Positions 7,234-14,809 of a DNA stretch of 20,805 nucleotides are shown one piece after another (the stretch's first letter is position 1; each line of letters opens with the position of its first letter). A program made the translations under genes and the position numbers. This DNA is from DATLAN01 sp035527455 (GTDB taxonomy: Bacteria > Planctomycetota > Planctomycetia > Pirellulales > Thermoguttaceae). A model generated the notes under the pieces. That model made no database searches. It was not told where the DNA came from and was given only the letters and a program-made list of their open reading frames with translations. The stretch is taken from the NCBI GenBank assembly GCA_035527455.1, contig DATLAN010000538.1, positions 1 through 20,805 of the forward strand, in the 5' to 3' direction.

Positions 7234-7935
7234 ATGACGAAGAAAAGCGGCATCACCCGACGCGCGGCGGTCGGCTCGGGACTCGTGGCGGCCACGGGCA
7301 TCGTGTTGGCCAAGGCCGGAAACGTGCTGGCCGACGTCGGCAGCCGCGCCCCGAAGAAGAAGGTCCCCATGCCCAAGAACGAGGACTTTTACGACGCGGA
7401 CGGCAACTTCCTGCCGGAAAAAGCCCGACAGGCCTACTACGACATGTTCGAACGGTTCGGCTATCCCAACCCGAAACCTCAGCAGGAGTTGATGTGGGTG
7501 CAGGACTTCGGTCTGGGCGATTTCGTCCACGCCGGCATGGCTGGCGTCTTCTGGTGGAACAACAAGGAGCACAGTTACTTCGGCCATTCGATCTATCTGC
7601 TGCCGGGTCAACAGATTCCCGAGCACAAACACGTCAAGACCGAGGACGGGGCCGCCAAGATGGAGGCCTGGCATTGCCGCTACGGCGAGATCCACTGCTT
7701 AGGCGAAGGTCCGGAGACGAAGCCCTGCCCGGTGAAGTTGCCCGAGAGCCAGGAGCCGTATCGGACCGTCAAGAACGCCACCCGCGTGCTGCCCGGCGAG
7801 GTGCTGGAGTTGAACCGGCCCGAGGCCTTCCACTTCATGATCGCCGGTCCCGAAGGCGCCATTGTCAGCGAGTACGCCACCTACCACGACGGCAACGGTC
7901 TGCGGTTTGCCAACCCGAACGTCAAGCTGGAATAG
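7234..7935 (+). CDS. Tat-exported cupin resembling D-lyxose isomerase
   Basis: The 233-aa protein has a twin-arginine signal (TRRAAVGSG around 8-16, hydrophobic 12-33). The body resembles the cupin D-lyxose ketol-isomerase family. Likely metal ligands are H131 and H133 in PEHKH, E144 near MEAWH and H200 in FHFMIAGPEGA. The family-like SEYATYHDG and FANPNV segments follow near the C-terminus. Known D-lyxose isomerases are cytoplasmic and have no Tat signal, so this may be a periplasmic sugar-binding or isomerising relative. AAGGAG lies 7 nt before ATG 7234. A strong terminator follows. Confidence 0.75.
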   Translation: MTKKSGITRRAAVGSGLVAATGIVLAKAGNVLADVGSRAPKKKVPMPKNEDFYDADGNFLPEKARQAYYDMFERFGYPNPKPQQELMWVQDFGLGDFVHAGMAGVFWWNNKEHSYFGHSIYLLPGQQIPEHKHVKTEDGAAKMEAWHCRYGEIHCLGEGPETKPCPVKLPESQEPYRTVKNATRVLPGEVLELNRPEAFHFMIAGPEGAIVSEYATYHDGNGLRFANPNVKLE

Positions 7936-7962
7936 ATTCTCCCCAGAAGGAAACGTGAAGCG

Positions 7963-7998
7963 ACGGGCTCCAGCGATGTCTGGGGCCCGTCTTTTCTT
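7963..7998 (+). terminator. Rho-independent terminator
   Basis: An 11-bp stem (7963-7973 with 7980-7990, one G-T pair) with a 6-nt loop is followed by CTTTTCTT. It lies 27 bp after the cupin stop codon and ends the VOC-cupin operon. Confidence 0.8.
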
Positions 7999-7999
7999 G

Positions 8000-8015
8000 A
8001 GTGGGTAGTGGGTAG
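8000..8015. repeat. Two heptamers in inverted orientation
   Basis: The sequence here holds two tandem TAGTGGG-type units, the reverse complement of the CCCACTA units that fill 8169-8259. Opposed to the large array about 150 bp away, they could pair with it to form a hairpin. Confidence 0.6.
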
Positions 8016-8081
8016 TTGTTGGTTATCGGTTATCCGTTGTCAGCATCCGTATACTGCCTGCTACTTGCCGCTCACCCGATC

Positions 8082-8118
8082 CCCCCGCAACGCAGTGCGG
8101 GGGCGTTTCGTTTTCCCC
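8082..8118 (+). terminator. GC-rich hairpin followed by T-rich stretch
   Basis: An 8-bp perfect stem CCCCCGCA / TGCGGGGG (8082-8089 with 8096-8103) has a 6-nt loop and is followed by CGTTTCGTTTTCCCC. It could be a second terminator before the glycosyltransferase, but the T-tract is interrupted. Confidence 0.4.
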
Positions 8119-8168
8119 AAGCCGCGCTCACTCTGCACTCACCACTCACCACTACTCACCGTATACTG

Positions 8169-8259
8169 CCCACTACCCACTACCCACTACCCACTACCCA
8201 CTACCCACTACCCACTACCCACTACCCACTACCCACTACCCACTATCCACTGCCCACTA
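8169..8259. repeat. Heptamer tandem array CCCACTA x13
   Basis: Thirteen in-phase 7-bp units occupy 8169-8259. Twelve are exactly CCCACTA and unit 12 is TCCACTG. The array ends 5 bp before the GTG start of the glycosyltransferase, filling the place where a ribosome-binding site would be. Degenerate relatives of the unit (ACTCACC) are scattered through 8130-8160. The array reads as a PLPTTHY peptide repeat in one frame but this is not coding. Confidence 0.92.
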
Positions 8260-8264
8260 TCCTC

Positions 8265-9443
8265 GTGAACGTCCCCGAGACCATCCTGATCGCCTACGTC
8301 TTCCTCGGGTGCGTCTACTGGTTGCGGCAGGCGGTCGGCGCCGTGCGGATTGTGCGCGCCGTGCCCGTGCTGGCCGAGATCGATCCGCCCGAGCCGCCGG
8401 TCTGGCCGAAGCTCTCGGTGATCATCCCGGCGTGCAACGAGGCGGAAACCATCGAAACGGCCGCCGCCACCGTGCTTCGACAGGCCTACCCGAACCTGGA
8501 GATCATCCTGGTCGACGACCGGTCCGACGACGGCACCGGCGAGATCATCGACCGGATCGCGGCGGGCGACGATCGCGTGCGGGCGTTGCACGTCACCGAG
8601 TTGCCCGACGGATGGCTCGGCAAGGTCCACGCCTTGAAGTGCGGGCTGGAACACGCCGCCGGCCGGTGGGTGCTGTTCTCCGACGCCGACGTACACCTAT
8701 CCGGCGACGTGCTTCGCCGCGTGGTGGCCTACTGCGAACATCGCCGGATGGACCATCTGGCCGCCGCGCCCGACATGTGGTCGACGACGTTTCTCGTGGA
8801 CGTCGCGGTGGCCATGTTCCTGCGGAGCTTCTGCGTTTTCATGCGTTGTTGGGCGATCGAAGATCCCCGCTCCACGGCGTTTATCGGCGTGGGGGCCTTC
8901 AATCTGGTCCGCCGCTCGGCCCTGGAAAAGACGCCCGGTTTCGAGTGGCTGAAGCTCGAAGTGGCCGACGATGTGGGACTGGGGATGATGCTGAAGCGCT
9001 GCGGCGCGCGGTGCTGCATGGTCAACGCGCGAGGGCTGGTCGGGCTGCACTGGTATCCGAGCGTGGCTCACATGGCCCGGGGCATGGAAAAGGCATTCGC
9101 CTCGGCGGCCCATTGCCGCGTCGTGCGACTGCTGGCGATCTGCGCTCTGACGGCCGGCCTGGAGTTGGCCCCCTTGGCGGCGTTCATTCCGCTGGGCCAC
9201 CGGGGGCTGTGGCCGGCGGGCGTGGCGATGATCGCCTCGGCCGTGCTGAGCATCGTCGTGCTGGCCCGTTGGACCAGGGGCCGCGTCCTGCCGGGACTCT
9301 TCTTTCCGCTCGGCGCGCTGCTGAACACGGCACTTCTCTTGCGCGCCGGCTGGCTGGGCCTCCGCCGCGGCGGCATCGTCTGGCGCGGAACGCTCTACCG
9401 AAGCCGCGTGCTGCGCCAGGGCATCCGCGTGCGTTTCCCGTAA
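8265..9443 (+). CDS. Membrane GT2-family glycosyltransferase
   Basis: The 392-aa protein (from GTG) has an N-terminal membrane helix (about 5-24). The GT-A domain of family 2 follows: SVIIPACNEA (51-60), ILVDDRSDDG (81-90), the metal-binding DAD at 140-142, and a VADDVGLG segment (233-240) with the probable catalytic acidic residue. Three hydrophobic segments near the C-terminus (about 287-310, 315-336, 345-365) anchor it. The layout is like the HpnB-type glycosyltransferases; the acceptor is unknown but lipid-linked or membrane-associated is likely. The ORF is open upstream, but that part only translates the heptamer array and a hairpin. GTG 8265 is the first plausible start after the array and has no visible ribosome-binding site. 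Confidence 0.85.
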   Translation: MNVPETILIAYVFLGCVYWLRQAVGAVRIVRAVPVLAEIDPPEPPVWPKLSVIIPACNEAETIETAAATVLRQAYPNLEIILVDDRSDDGTGEIIDRIAAGDDRVRALHVTELPDGWLGKVHALKCGLEHAAGRWVLFSDADVHLSGDVLRRVVAYCEHRRMDHLAAAPDMWSTTFLVDVAVAMFLRSFCVFMRCWAIEDPRSTAFIGVGAFNLVRRSALEKTPGFEWLKLEVADDVGLGMMLKRCGARCCMVNARGLVGLHWYPSVAHMARGMEKAFASAAHCRVVRLLAICALTAGLELAPLAAFIPLGHRGLWPAGVAMIASAVLSIVVLARWTRGRVLPGLFFPLGALLNTALLLRAGWLGLRRGGIVWRGTLYRSRVLRQGIRVRFP

Positions 9444-9465
9444 GCGGCCCACCCTACCATCGATT

Positions 9466-9546
9466 GCGATAACCCGGCGGGAATGGCGCCGACTGACGTT
9501 GATTTCATCCCAAGACTCGACCGCCATTCCCGCTCGGGTTCATCGC
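9466..9546. repeat. REP-like inverted pair at the end of the phosphatase gene
   Basis: Two related arms in opposite orientation (9466-9488 and 9522-9546) share an exact 11-bp core (9478-9488 with 9522-9532, CGGGAATGGCG). They are nearly complementary over 23-25 nt apart from two single-base gaps. Each arm has its own small GC hairpin. The right arm contains the stop codon of the minus-strand phosphatase. The form resembles paired REP elements. Confidence 0.65.
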
Positions 9547-10016
9547 CTGGTTCCGCCGGGCGCCGACGTTCCACCGGGAACACGGTCGTATGAGTCAACC
9601 AGTTCATTGTACGCATTCTTGACGTCCGCCCAAAGCGGCGGTGAGACATCGTGTGGATTCCCTTCGATCAATTTCTGCAGAGTGGCATCCGGCGATTGAC
9701 CATGAACAAGAGCCAGTGACGCAGCAAGGATCGAAGGTGAGCGACTCATGCCCGCGCTGCAGGCAATCAACAAAGGAACCTGTTTGCGAATCAGCATGGA
9801 GGTCGTGGCGATTGCGGAATACAACAACTCGGGGGCGTTGCCGCTGCCGTCAACGACGGGAAACCGGCAGTACGTCAGATCGCGAGTCAACTGCGGTGGC
9901 GGTTCTTCGAAGGCCAAATCGATGACCGCGTGGATGCCCAAGTCGTGAACGCGAGAGAGATCACAAGTATCTCTGGCGTTTCCGATCCAGAGTTTCTGAG
10001 CGATGATCTCGCGCAT
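9540..10016 (-). CDS. Dual-specificity-type protein phosphatase
   Basis: The 158-aa protein carries the cysteine phosphatase loop C-SAGMS-R (C86 to R92, CX5R followed by SP). A likely general acid D56 lies in FPVVDGSGN, and the order of elements is typical of small DSP domains: the N-terminal MREIIAQKLWIGN strand, the DLGIHAVIDL helix-strand, then the loop. The usual histidine before the catalytic cysteine is alanine here. The substrate could be a phosphoprotein, phosphoinositide or nucleotide. The last dozen residues (Gly/Pro/Thr-rich) reach into the REP-like repeat. It starts about 34 bp beyond the second heptamer array and is convergent with the glycosyltransferase. Confidence 0.82.
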   Translation of the reverse strand: MREIIAQKLWIGNARDTCDLSRVHDLGIHAVIDLAFEEPPPQLTRDLTYCRFPVVDGSGNAPELLYSAIATTSMLIRKQVPLLIACSAGMSRSPSILAASLALVHGQSPDATLQKLIEGNPHDVSPPLWADVKNAYNELVDSYDRVPGGTSAPGGTRR

Positions 10017-10050
10017 CCATCACCATCGACGTCAGTTAACGGCGGAACTC

Positions 10051-10190
10051 TCCACTGCCCACTACCCACTACCCACTGTCCACTACCCACTGTCCACTAC
10101 CCACTGCCCACTGCCCACTGTCCACTGTCCACTACCCACTGCCCACTACCCACTACCCACTGCCCACTACCCACTACCCACTACCCACTC
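10051..10190. repeat. Heptamer tandem array YCCACTR x20
   Basis: Twenty uninterrupted 7-bp units in perfect phase fill 140 bp. All fit YCCACTR except the last (CCCACTC). The first base switches between C and T and the last between A and G, without any change in unit length. The last unit supplies part of the stop codon of the DUF1207-like gene. It has the same unit and strand orientation as the array at 8169-8259, so the two bracket the glycosyltransferase and phosphatase genes as direct repeats. Confidence 0.95.
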
Positions 10191-11280
10191 AGTAATCGTA
10201 CCACATCCCCGCGCCGAGCTTGTTCTCGAAGCGGTCGAAGAATTCGTACTGATCGCTCTTGCCGTTGTAGCAGTGCATGCCGATCCGGAAGAGGTTGCCC
10301 GACGTGCCGCGCCATTGCACGCCGACCTGGACGACCACGTTCCCGCCGAACTCGACCTCCTCGCGGAGATGGCCGTTGACGGCGATGAACGGCACCGGCC
10401 AAAGACCGGTCGGCGCCGCCGGGCTGTAATCGACGCCGAACTGGAACTCCCACGGCTCGGCCCCGTCGTCCACGCGAAACGCATAGGCCGCCTCGGCGTA
10501 GAGCCGCAGATCCTCGGTCGCGTAGAACGAGTGGCCCCAGACGATCGCGTCGCGGAGATAGTTCAGCCGCCGCGCCCCGGGATGGTTCAACAGGAACTCG
10601 TCGGCCAGATGGGCGCTGAGGTGGTAGAACGCCAGCTTCATCCGATAGCGCCCCCGCCCGAAGGTCAACGGAATGCCGTAGCGGAAGTCCATCGCGACCA
10701 CGTCGAGCGATCCGGATTCGATCCGCGGGAAGACGGCCCCCTCGAAATCGATCTGCCAGCCTTCCGGCCGCAGCGGATCGCAGGTGCCGTAGCGGACCAA
10801 CCCCACCCGGCCGCCCAACGCCACGTCGTAAAAGCTCCCTTCATGCTGCTCGTCCACCCACTGCGCGGCAAATCGCGGCTCCTTGACCCCGGCCAGATAC
10901 GACCGGTAGATCAGTCCGTCGGGCAGCCACTGCCACTGCGGGCAGTCGGCGGCGAAGGTTGAAAAACCCGCGGCCTCGGAGTCGAGGAACAACGGTGGAG
11001 AGGAAGCGCCCGGTGGGTCACCGCCAAGGATGAATTCCTCGTCGAACAGTTGCGGCGCGGACTCGGTCGGCTGCGCCTGGCTCAGCACCATGCCGGGCGA
11101 ATCGAACAGTCGCGGGGCCGGGGTAGCGCCGTTGAAATAATCTCCCTCGACTGGCGGAAGCCGAAACGTTTGGCCGGCCGCTCGACCGGGCTCTCCGATC
11201 GCCAGCACGGCGGCCACCGCCGCCACGGCCCACGTTGCGGCAAGCCCCGTGGCACGTCCCTGTGTCGTCACCGCAATCAC
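10189..11280 (-). CDS. DUF1207-like secreted or outer-membrane protein
   Basis: The 363-aa protein has an N-terminal hydrophobic signal-like stretch (about 12-36) and a low-complexity segment. The remainder is rich in aromatic and alternating hydrophobic residues, typical of beta-barrels: for example LIYRSYLAGVKEPRFA, then repeated strands such as LYAEAAYAFRV, and a C-terminal aromatic end (YDY). This pattern matches the DUF1207 family as I know it from planctomycetes; no biochemical role is established. The start is GTG 11280 with GGA-like upstream sequence; other starts nearby are possible. The stop codon lies at the edge of the heptamer array. Confidence 0.75.
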   Translation of the reverse strand: MIAVTTQGRATGLAATWAVAAVAAVLAIGEPGRAAGQTFRLPPVEGDYFNGATPAPRLFDSPGMVLSQAQPTESAPQLFDEEFILGGDPPGASSPPLFLDSEAAGFSTFAADCPQWQWLPDGLIYRSYLAGVKEPRFAAQWVDEQHEGSFYDVALGGRVGLVRYGTCDPLRPEGWQIDFEGAVFPRIESGSLDVVAMDFRYGIPLTFGRGRYRMKLAFYHLSAHLADEFLLNHPGARRLNYLRDAIVWGHSFYATEDLRLYAEAAYAFRVDDGAEPWEFQFGVDYSPAAPTGLWPVPFIAVNGHLREEVEFGGNVVVQVGVQWRGTSGNLFRIGMHCYNGKSDQYEFFDRFENKLGAGMWYDY

Positions 11281-11323
11281 CTGCTTTCCGGAGGCGAGAG
11301 ATCCGTCGTCGTGCGCACAAGTT

Positions 11324-11350
11324 GTGGGGCACGTTGAAAACGTGCCCCAC
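11324..11350. repeat. Perfect 12-bp hairpin
   Basis: GTGGGGCACGTT (11324-11335) and its exact reverse complement (11339-11350) enclose a 3-nt loop. It lies 44 bp upstream of the DUF1207-like start. There is no T-tract, so it is more likely a small palindromic repeat than a terminator. Between it and the SGNH stop (11351-11458) I see nothing else. Confidence 0.75.
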
Positions 11351-11458
11351 GCTAGAGGTTATTCGCCCGAAGAAACTCTCTCTTGGCCGAGCCTATGGAA
11401 ACAGCCCCTCAACAGAAATATCGACAAATCCGGCACGGTTTCCCGGACTCCGTTGTCC

Positions 11459-12271
11459 CTACCCGCTTTGCCTCCCCAGCTTTCCTGCGCCGACCGGGTC
11501 AGGCAAGTTAGGCAACCCGTGCGGGCGCTTTTCGGCTCGAGCGGCCGGCGCGATACGCATCCCACACTCCGTGCAGCTACGCAGCTTCAAGTGGGGACGG
11601 ACCAGATCCGACCAGAGTTCATAACCGGCGGCGTTCAGATGCAGCCCGTCGTCCTTGAAGATCTCGCCGCGGGGTCTCCCGTCGTCGCCGAGCATCGGTT
11701 TGTCGACGTCGACGAACGCCAGCCGTTGGTCCTTCTCGGTCACCGCCGCGATCAGCGCGTTCGCTTCGCGCATCTTGTCGATGAGCTGCCAGCGGCTGAT
11801 GCTCGGCTTGATGGCGATGAAGACGATTCGCGTCTCGGGCAGGGCCCGATGGACCTTGGCGACGAACGACTGATAATCGGCCAGCACCCGTTGGGGGCTC
11901 TTCCCGGAGGCGACGTCGTTGTCCCCGGCGTAGAAGACGATGATTTTCGGCCGGTACGGCAGGACGATTCGTTCGGCGAAGTGGACCGAGTCGGCAATCT
12001 GCGACCCGCCGAAACCGCGATTGATGACGGGCAGGTCGGGAAAATGCTTCTTCACGTCCCAGCCGACGATGCTCGAACTGCCCACGAAGAGAATCCCTTG
12101 CTCGGGCGGCGAGGCTTGCCGATCTTGCGCCTCGAACCGCCCGATCGTCGCTTCCCAGCGGTTCTCCTGCGGCGGCGTCTGGGCATCCGAACGGCCGGCG
12201 GCCGCCAGCGCGACGATCGCGACGGGCAACACGTAGCGAGACATGACGGAGACAAGCGGCTTGCATGGCAT
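11459..12271 (-). CDS. Secreted SGNH/GDSL-type hydrolase
   Basis: The 270-aa protein has a signal peptide (about 1-30, ending SDAQ). SGNH blocks are in order: block I ILFVGSSSI with the likely nucleophile S66, block II glycine in INRGFGGS (G89), block III GDND with N118, and block V DDGLH with D208 and H211. The aspartate of the usual GDS is serine here. It should hydrolyse an ester (acetylated sugar or lipid) outside the cytoplasm; the substrate is unknown. ATG 12271 has AAAGGA about 8-10 nt upstream. An extension to 12370 would read through the 32-bp palindrome and is rejected. After RPHL (225-228) there is an unusual 40-residue basic, proline-rich tail outside the SGNH fold. Confidence 0.83.
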   Translation of the reverse strand: MPCKPLVSVMSRYVLPVAIVALAAAGRSDAQTPPQENRWEATIGRFEAQDRQASPPEQGILFVGSSSIVGWDVKKHFPDLPVINRGFGGSQIADSVHFAERIVLPYRPKIIVFYAGDNDVASGKSPQRVLADYQSFVAKVHRALPETRIVFIAIKPSISRWQLIDKMREANALIAAVTEKDQRLAFVDVDKPMLGDDGRPRGEIFKDDGLHLNAAGYELWSDLVRPHLKLRSCTECGMRIAPAARAEKRPHGLPNLPDPVGAGKLGRQSG

Positions 12272-12321
12272 CGGAGGGGGTCCTTTCACTTGGGAGCCGC
12301 GCGGAAAAAATCTGTTCAATG

Positions 12322-12398
12322 GGGTGGCACGCCCTGAGGAACGAAGGGCGTGGTTTGGCCGGTTTTCCACGCCCTTCGTTCCTCAGGGCGTGCCACCC
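12322..12398. repeat. Perfect 32-bp inverted repeat overlapping the S41 peptidase end
   Basis: Positions 12322-12353 and 12367-12398 are exact reverse complements (32 of 32) with a 13-nt loop. The right arm contains the stop codon (12383-12385) and the last four codons of the peptidase gene. The left arm lies in the upstream region of the SGNH gene. Perfect pairing implies recent origin or strong constraint. Confidence 0.93.
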
Positions 12399-13675
12399 TC
12401 GATGTACTCCACCGCCTTTTCCAACTGCGGATCGACCAACGGCTCGGGCTGGTCATTGCCGTTGCCGTTCCCATTGCCGGCATCCGGGATGAACAGGTCG
12501 CGCTTTCTCCGCTGCTCGTAGAGCCTGGCGAGATCCTCTCCCTCGACGACGACCTCGTATCCTTCGTCGGGCAGAATGCCCCATTCGTCCTCTTCGGTGG
12601 CGTCCGGGGCCTTGTGGATGTTCTTCTCGCCGACCCAATATTTGGCCGTGGTCAGTCGGATGGCGCCGTGGCCGCCGTCCAGTTCGATCAGGTCCTGGAC
12701 GGTTCCCTTGCCGTACGTGCGTTGGCCGATCACCTTCGCCCGACCGTGCTCCTGCAGGCAACCGGCGACGATCTCGCTGGCGCTGGCACTGTAATGGTTG
12801 ACCAGCACGGCGATGGGGAAGTCGCCGAACGTGCCGTCCTCCGTGGCCGGAAACCTCATGTGGACGACGTTGCCACGCCCACGCGTGCTCACGATGTCGC
12901 CCGACTCGATGAACATGTCGCAGATGGCCACGGCCTCTTCGAGCAATCCGCCCGGGTTGTCCCGCAAGTCGAGAATCAACCCCCGCATGCCGTCATCGAC
13001 GAGTTCCGTCAGCGCCCGGCGGAGTTCATCGGGCGTGTCCCTGGCGAACTTGTTGATCCTCACGTAGCCGATCCGGTCTTTTCCCGGCAGGAAGAAATTC
13101 CATTGACCGTTTCGGATTCTGGTGTCGCCGAGGACGGAATCGACGTGGACGGTCTTCCGCACGATCTTGATTTCCACGGGATCTTTTTCGTCTTCGTGGA
13201 GGATCGTGAGGGTGACCTGCGTGCCCCGCTCTCCCTTGATTCGGCCGACGGCCTCCTCGAGCGGCATGCCTTGGGTGCTCTCGCCGTCGACCGCCAGGAT
13301 CTTGTCGCCGGCGCGGATACCCGCCTCGTAAGCCGGCGTGCCGACGATGGGGCTGAGCACGGTGATTTCCTCGGTTTTCGGGTTGTACCCGACGACCATG
13401 CCCACTCCGTCGAATTCGCCCTTGATGTCCTCGTCGAGTTCTTTTTTCCGCTGGGGGGCGAGGTAGGCCGAATGCGGGTCGCCCAGCCGGCGCACCATCC
13501 CTTCGATCCCGCCTTCCAGCAGCGCTTCCTTGTCGATCGGTTTCAACGAACGCTGCGAAATCTTGTTCATCGCCTCGACCAGAATCCGGCCGAAGCGGTT
13601 GTTCTGCACGCTGCCGTGGCAGAGCGTCGAGACGACGGCAACCACCAGGATGACGACGATATTGCGACGAGGCAT
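12383..13675 (-). CDS. Secreted S41 C-terminal processing peptidase (CtpA/Prc-like)
   Basis: The 430-aa protein has an N-terminal membrane or signal segment (5-20), a short helical region, a PDZ domain (about 88-175, with GDKILAVDG at 123-131) and an S41 protease domain. The latter includes GLILDLRDNPGG (232-243), catalytic S298 in NHYSASASE and K323 in TYGKGTVQ; their 25-residue spacing matches Prc. It acts in the periplasm on substrate C-termini. The tail is a GNGNGNG linker and a short acidic end. The last residues (GGTP) and stop are encoded by the 32-bp palindrome, which suggests the original end was altered. ATG 13675 has no good ribosome-binding site. Confidence 0.93.
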   Translation of the reverse strand: MPRRNIVVILVVAVVSTLCHGSVQNNRFGRILVEAMNKISQRSLKPIDKEALLEGGIEGMVRRLGDPHSAYLAPQRKKELDEDIKGEFDGVGMVVGYNPKTEEITVLSPIVGTPAYEAGIRAGDKILAVDGESTQGMPLEEAVGRIKGERGTQVTLTILHEDEKDPVEIKIVRKTVHVDSVLGDTRIRNGQWNFFLPGKDRIGYVRINKFARDTPDELRRALTELVDDGMRGLILDLRDNPGGLLEEAVAICDMFIESGDIVSTRGRGNVVHMRFPATEDGTFGDFPIAVLVNHYSASASEIVAGCLQEHGRAKVIGQRTYGKGTVQDLIELDGGHGAIRLTTAKYWVGEKNIHKAPDATEEDEWGILPDEGYEVVVEGEDLARLYEQRRKRDLFIPDAGNGNGNGNDQPEPLVDPQLEKAVEYIEGGTP

Positions 13676-13796
13676 GGACCCGGTTCCGGTGGATAGGGAA
13701 GGAAAATGCTCACCCGACCTTCCTATTATGCTACCGTAGCCAGGATAGGTGACGCAAGGGGCCTCGTGAAACAGGGGCGGAAGCCCAACGAGGCAA

Positions 13797-13835
13797 GAAA
13801 AAAATCAGGGCAACTCGACGGATCGAGTTGCCCTG
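13797..13835 (-). terminator. Rho-independent terminator for the small secreted protein genes
   Basis: A perfect 12-bp stem CAGGGCAACTCG (13806-13817 with 13824-13835) has a 6-nt loop. On the minus strand it is followed by A and seven T (13804-13798). It lies 50 bp after the stop of the gene at 13886. Confidence 0.88.
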
Positions 13836-13885
13836 GCTAACAAAGGAACGGGTTGTATATATTCGGCCCCGACCGGCAAACGGAT

Positions 13886-14245
13886 CTACCAGGGACCGCG
13901 AACGTAGTAGACGCCAAATTGATCGGTGTTGCTGGGCCAGGCCGGCGTCGGCCGAAATGCGCCGCCGTCGTATTGTCCGGGCCCGGGATAGTTGCGATGG
14001 AACTGGCGGCAAATCGGCGTGATCCGCGTGTTGCCCACGCCCCAGCCCCAATGGGTTTGATGGCTCGCCGTGGGAGGCACGACCAGAGCGACCGGCATCC
14101 CCCACGCCGTGTGGTAATAGCCGCCGTGCCACGGGTACCATTGGGCCTGGCGACATCCGCACGGCTCGACGGCGTCGGCCGAATCGACCAACGCGAACGC
14201 TCCCAGAGCCAACGCGGCCACGGCTATCGTCAAAAGAGCTTTCAT
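13886..14245 (-). CDS. Small secreted aromatic- and glycine-rich protein
   Basis: I do not recognise a family. The 119-aa protein has a clear signal peptide (about 1-25, MKALLTIAVAALALGAF). The mature part has CGC near its start, a histidine/tryptophan/tyrosine-rich stretch (YPWHGGYYHTAWG) and a C-terminal proline/glycine-rich part ending VRGPW. It could be a surface or cell-wall protein. AAGGAAAC lies about 9 nt before ATG 14245; I reject the longer frame to 14308 because it adds a charged leader before the signal peptide. It follows the gene at 14268 by 22 bp and is closed by a terminator, so the pair forms an operon. Confidence 0.68.
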   Translation of the reverse strand: MKALLTIAVAALALGAFALVDSADAVEPCGCRQAQWYPWHGGYYHTAWGMPVALVVPPTASHQTHWGWGVGNTRITPICRQFHRNYPGPGQYDGGAFRPTPAWPSNTDQFGVYYVRGPW

Positions 14246-14267
14246 CTTCTCGGTTTCCTTATACCAT

Positions 14268-14684
14268 TCAATGAGACGTCCATTTGTGGACCAGCGACTG
14301 GGGCGCAACCGCCATCGGCGATCGGCCCAGGGAGCCGAAATCGAACAGCGTGTTGTTCCACGAAACGACGGTGCGGGTCCATCCGCTGCCGGGGTTGCGG
14401 CGCAGATAGGTCCGCCCGTGTGAGTACATGAACTCGTGGGGCATCAAGGGCTGGTAGGTGACGTACGTATGCCCGACCAAGGGCGGCGTCGGCCGGGGAC
14501 TGACGTAGAGTTGGGCCCCCACGCCGCCACAAGCACCCGGCGGGACGTAGTAGTTGTAGAACAGGTCGCCGGCCGTGCGGCCGGCCTCTCCGCCGAAAGC
14601 CTGTTGGCTGCCGCTCGGGTCGAGGTTCCAGACGGCCGTTGCCGCCACAAAGGCGACCACTATCGGCAAGAGTCTGTGGGCCAT
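14268..14684 (-). CDS. Small secreted protein, unknown function
   Basis: The 138-aa protein has a signal peptide (about 1-30). The mature part is rich in Tyr, Pro and Gly (LFYNYYVPPGACGG, then YVTYQPLMPHEFMYSHGRTY), with a short basic stretch and NNTLFDFG near the end. I do not recognise a domain. GAGGAG lies 7 nt before ATG 14684. It shares size, signal and aromatic composition with its 13886-14245 neighbour, which suggests related surface roles. Confidence 0.72.
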   Translation of the reverse strand: MAHRLLPIVVAFVAATAVWNLDPSGSQQAFGGEAGRTAGDLFYNYYVPPGACGGVGAQLYVSPRPTPPLVGHTYVTYQPLMPHEFMYSHGRTYLRRNPGSGWTRTVVSWNNTLFDFGSLGRSPMAVAPQSLVHKWTSH

Positions 14685-14809
14685 AACGTGACTCCTCGAA
14701 ATTGGGAAGGAATGCGATCCGGGTAGGTATCGTGCCGGGCGCGTCGCCCGATGATGTTGTCGGCGTGCTCAACAAGTGTCTCGGCTTGTGGTGGTCCTGC
14801 GGGTGAGTC

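Noticed and set aside
8016..8264. Repetitive PLPTTHY peptide as N-terminus of the glycosyltransferase
   Set aside because: It is only the translation of the heptamer array and a hairpin; the first membrane helix starts right after GTG 8265.
10051..10190. CRISPR array
   Set aside because: The unit is 7 bp with no spacers and no cas genes nearby; it is a simple tandem repeat.
12272..12370. 33-codon N-terminal extension of the SGNH hydrolase
   Set aside because: It translates the 32-bp palindrome and would place the signal peptide internally.
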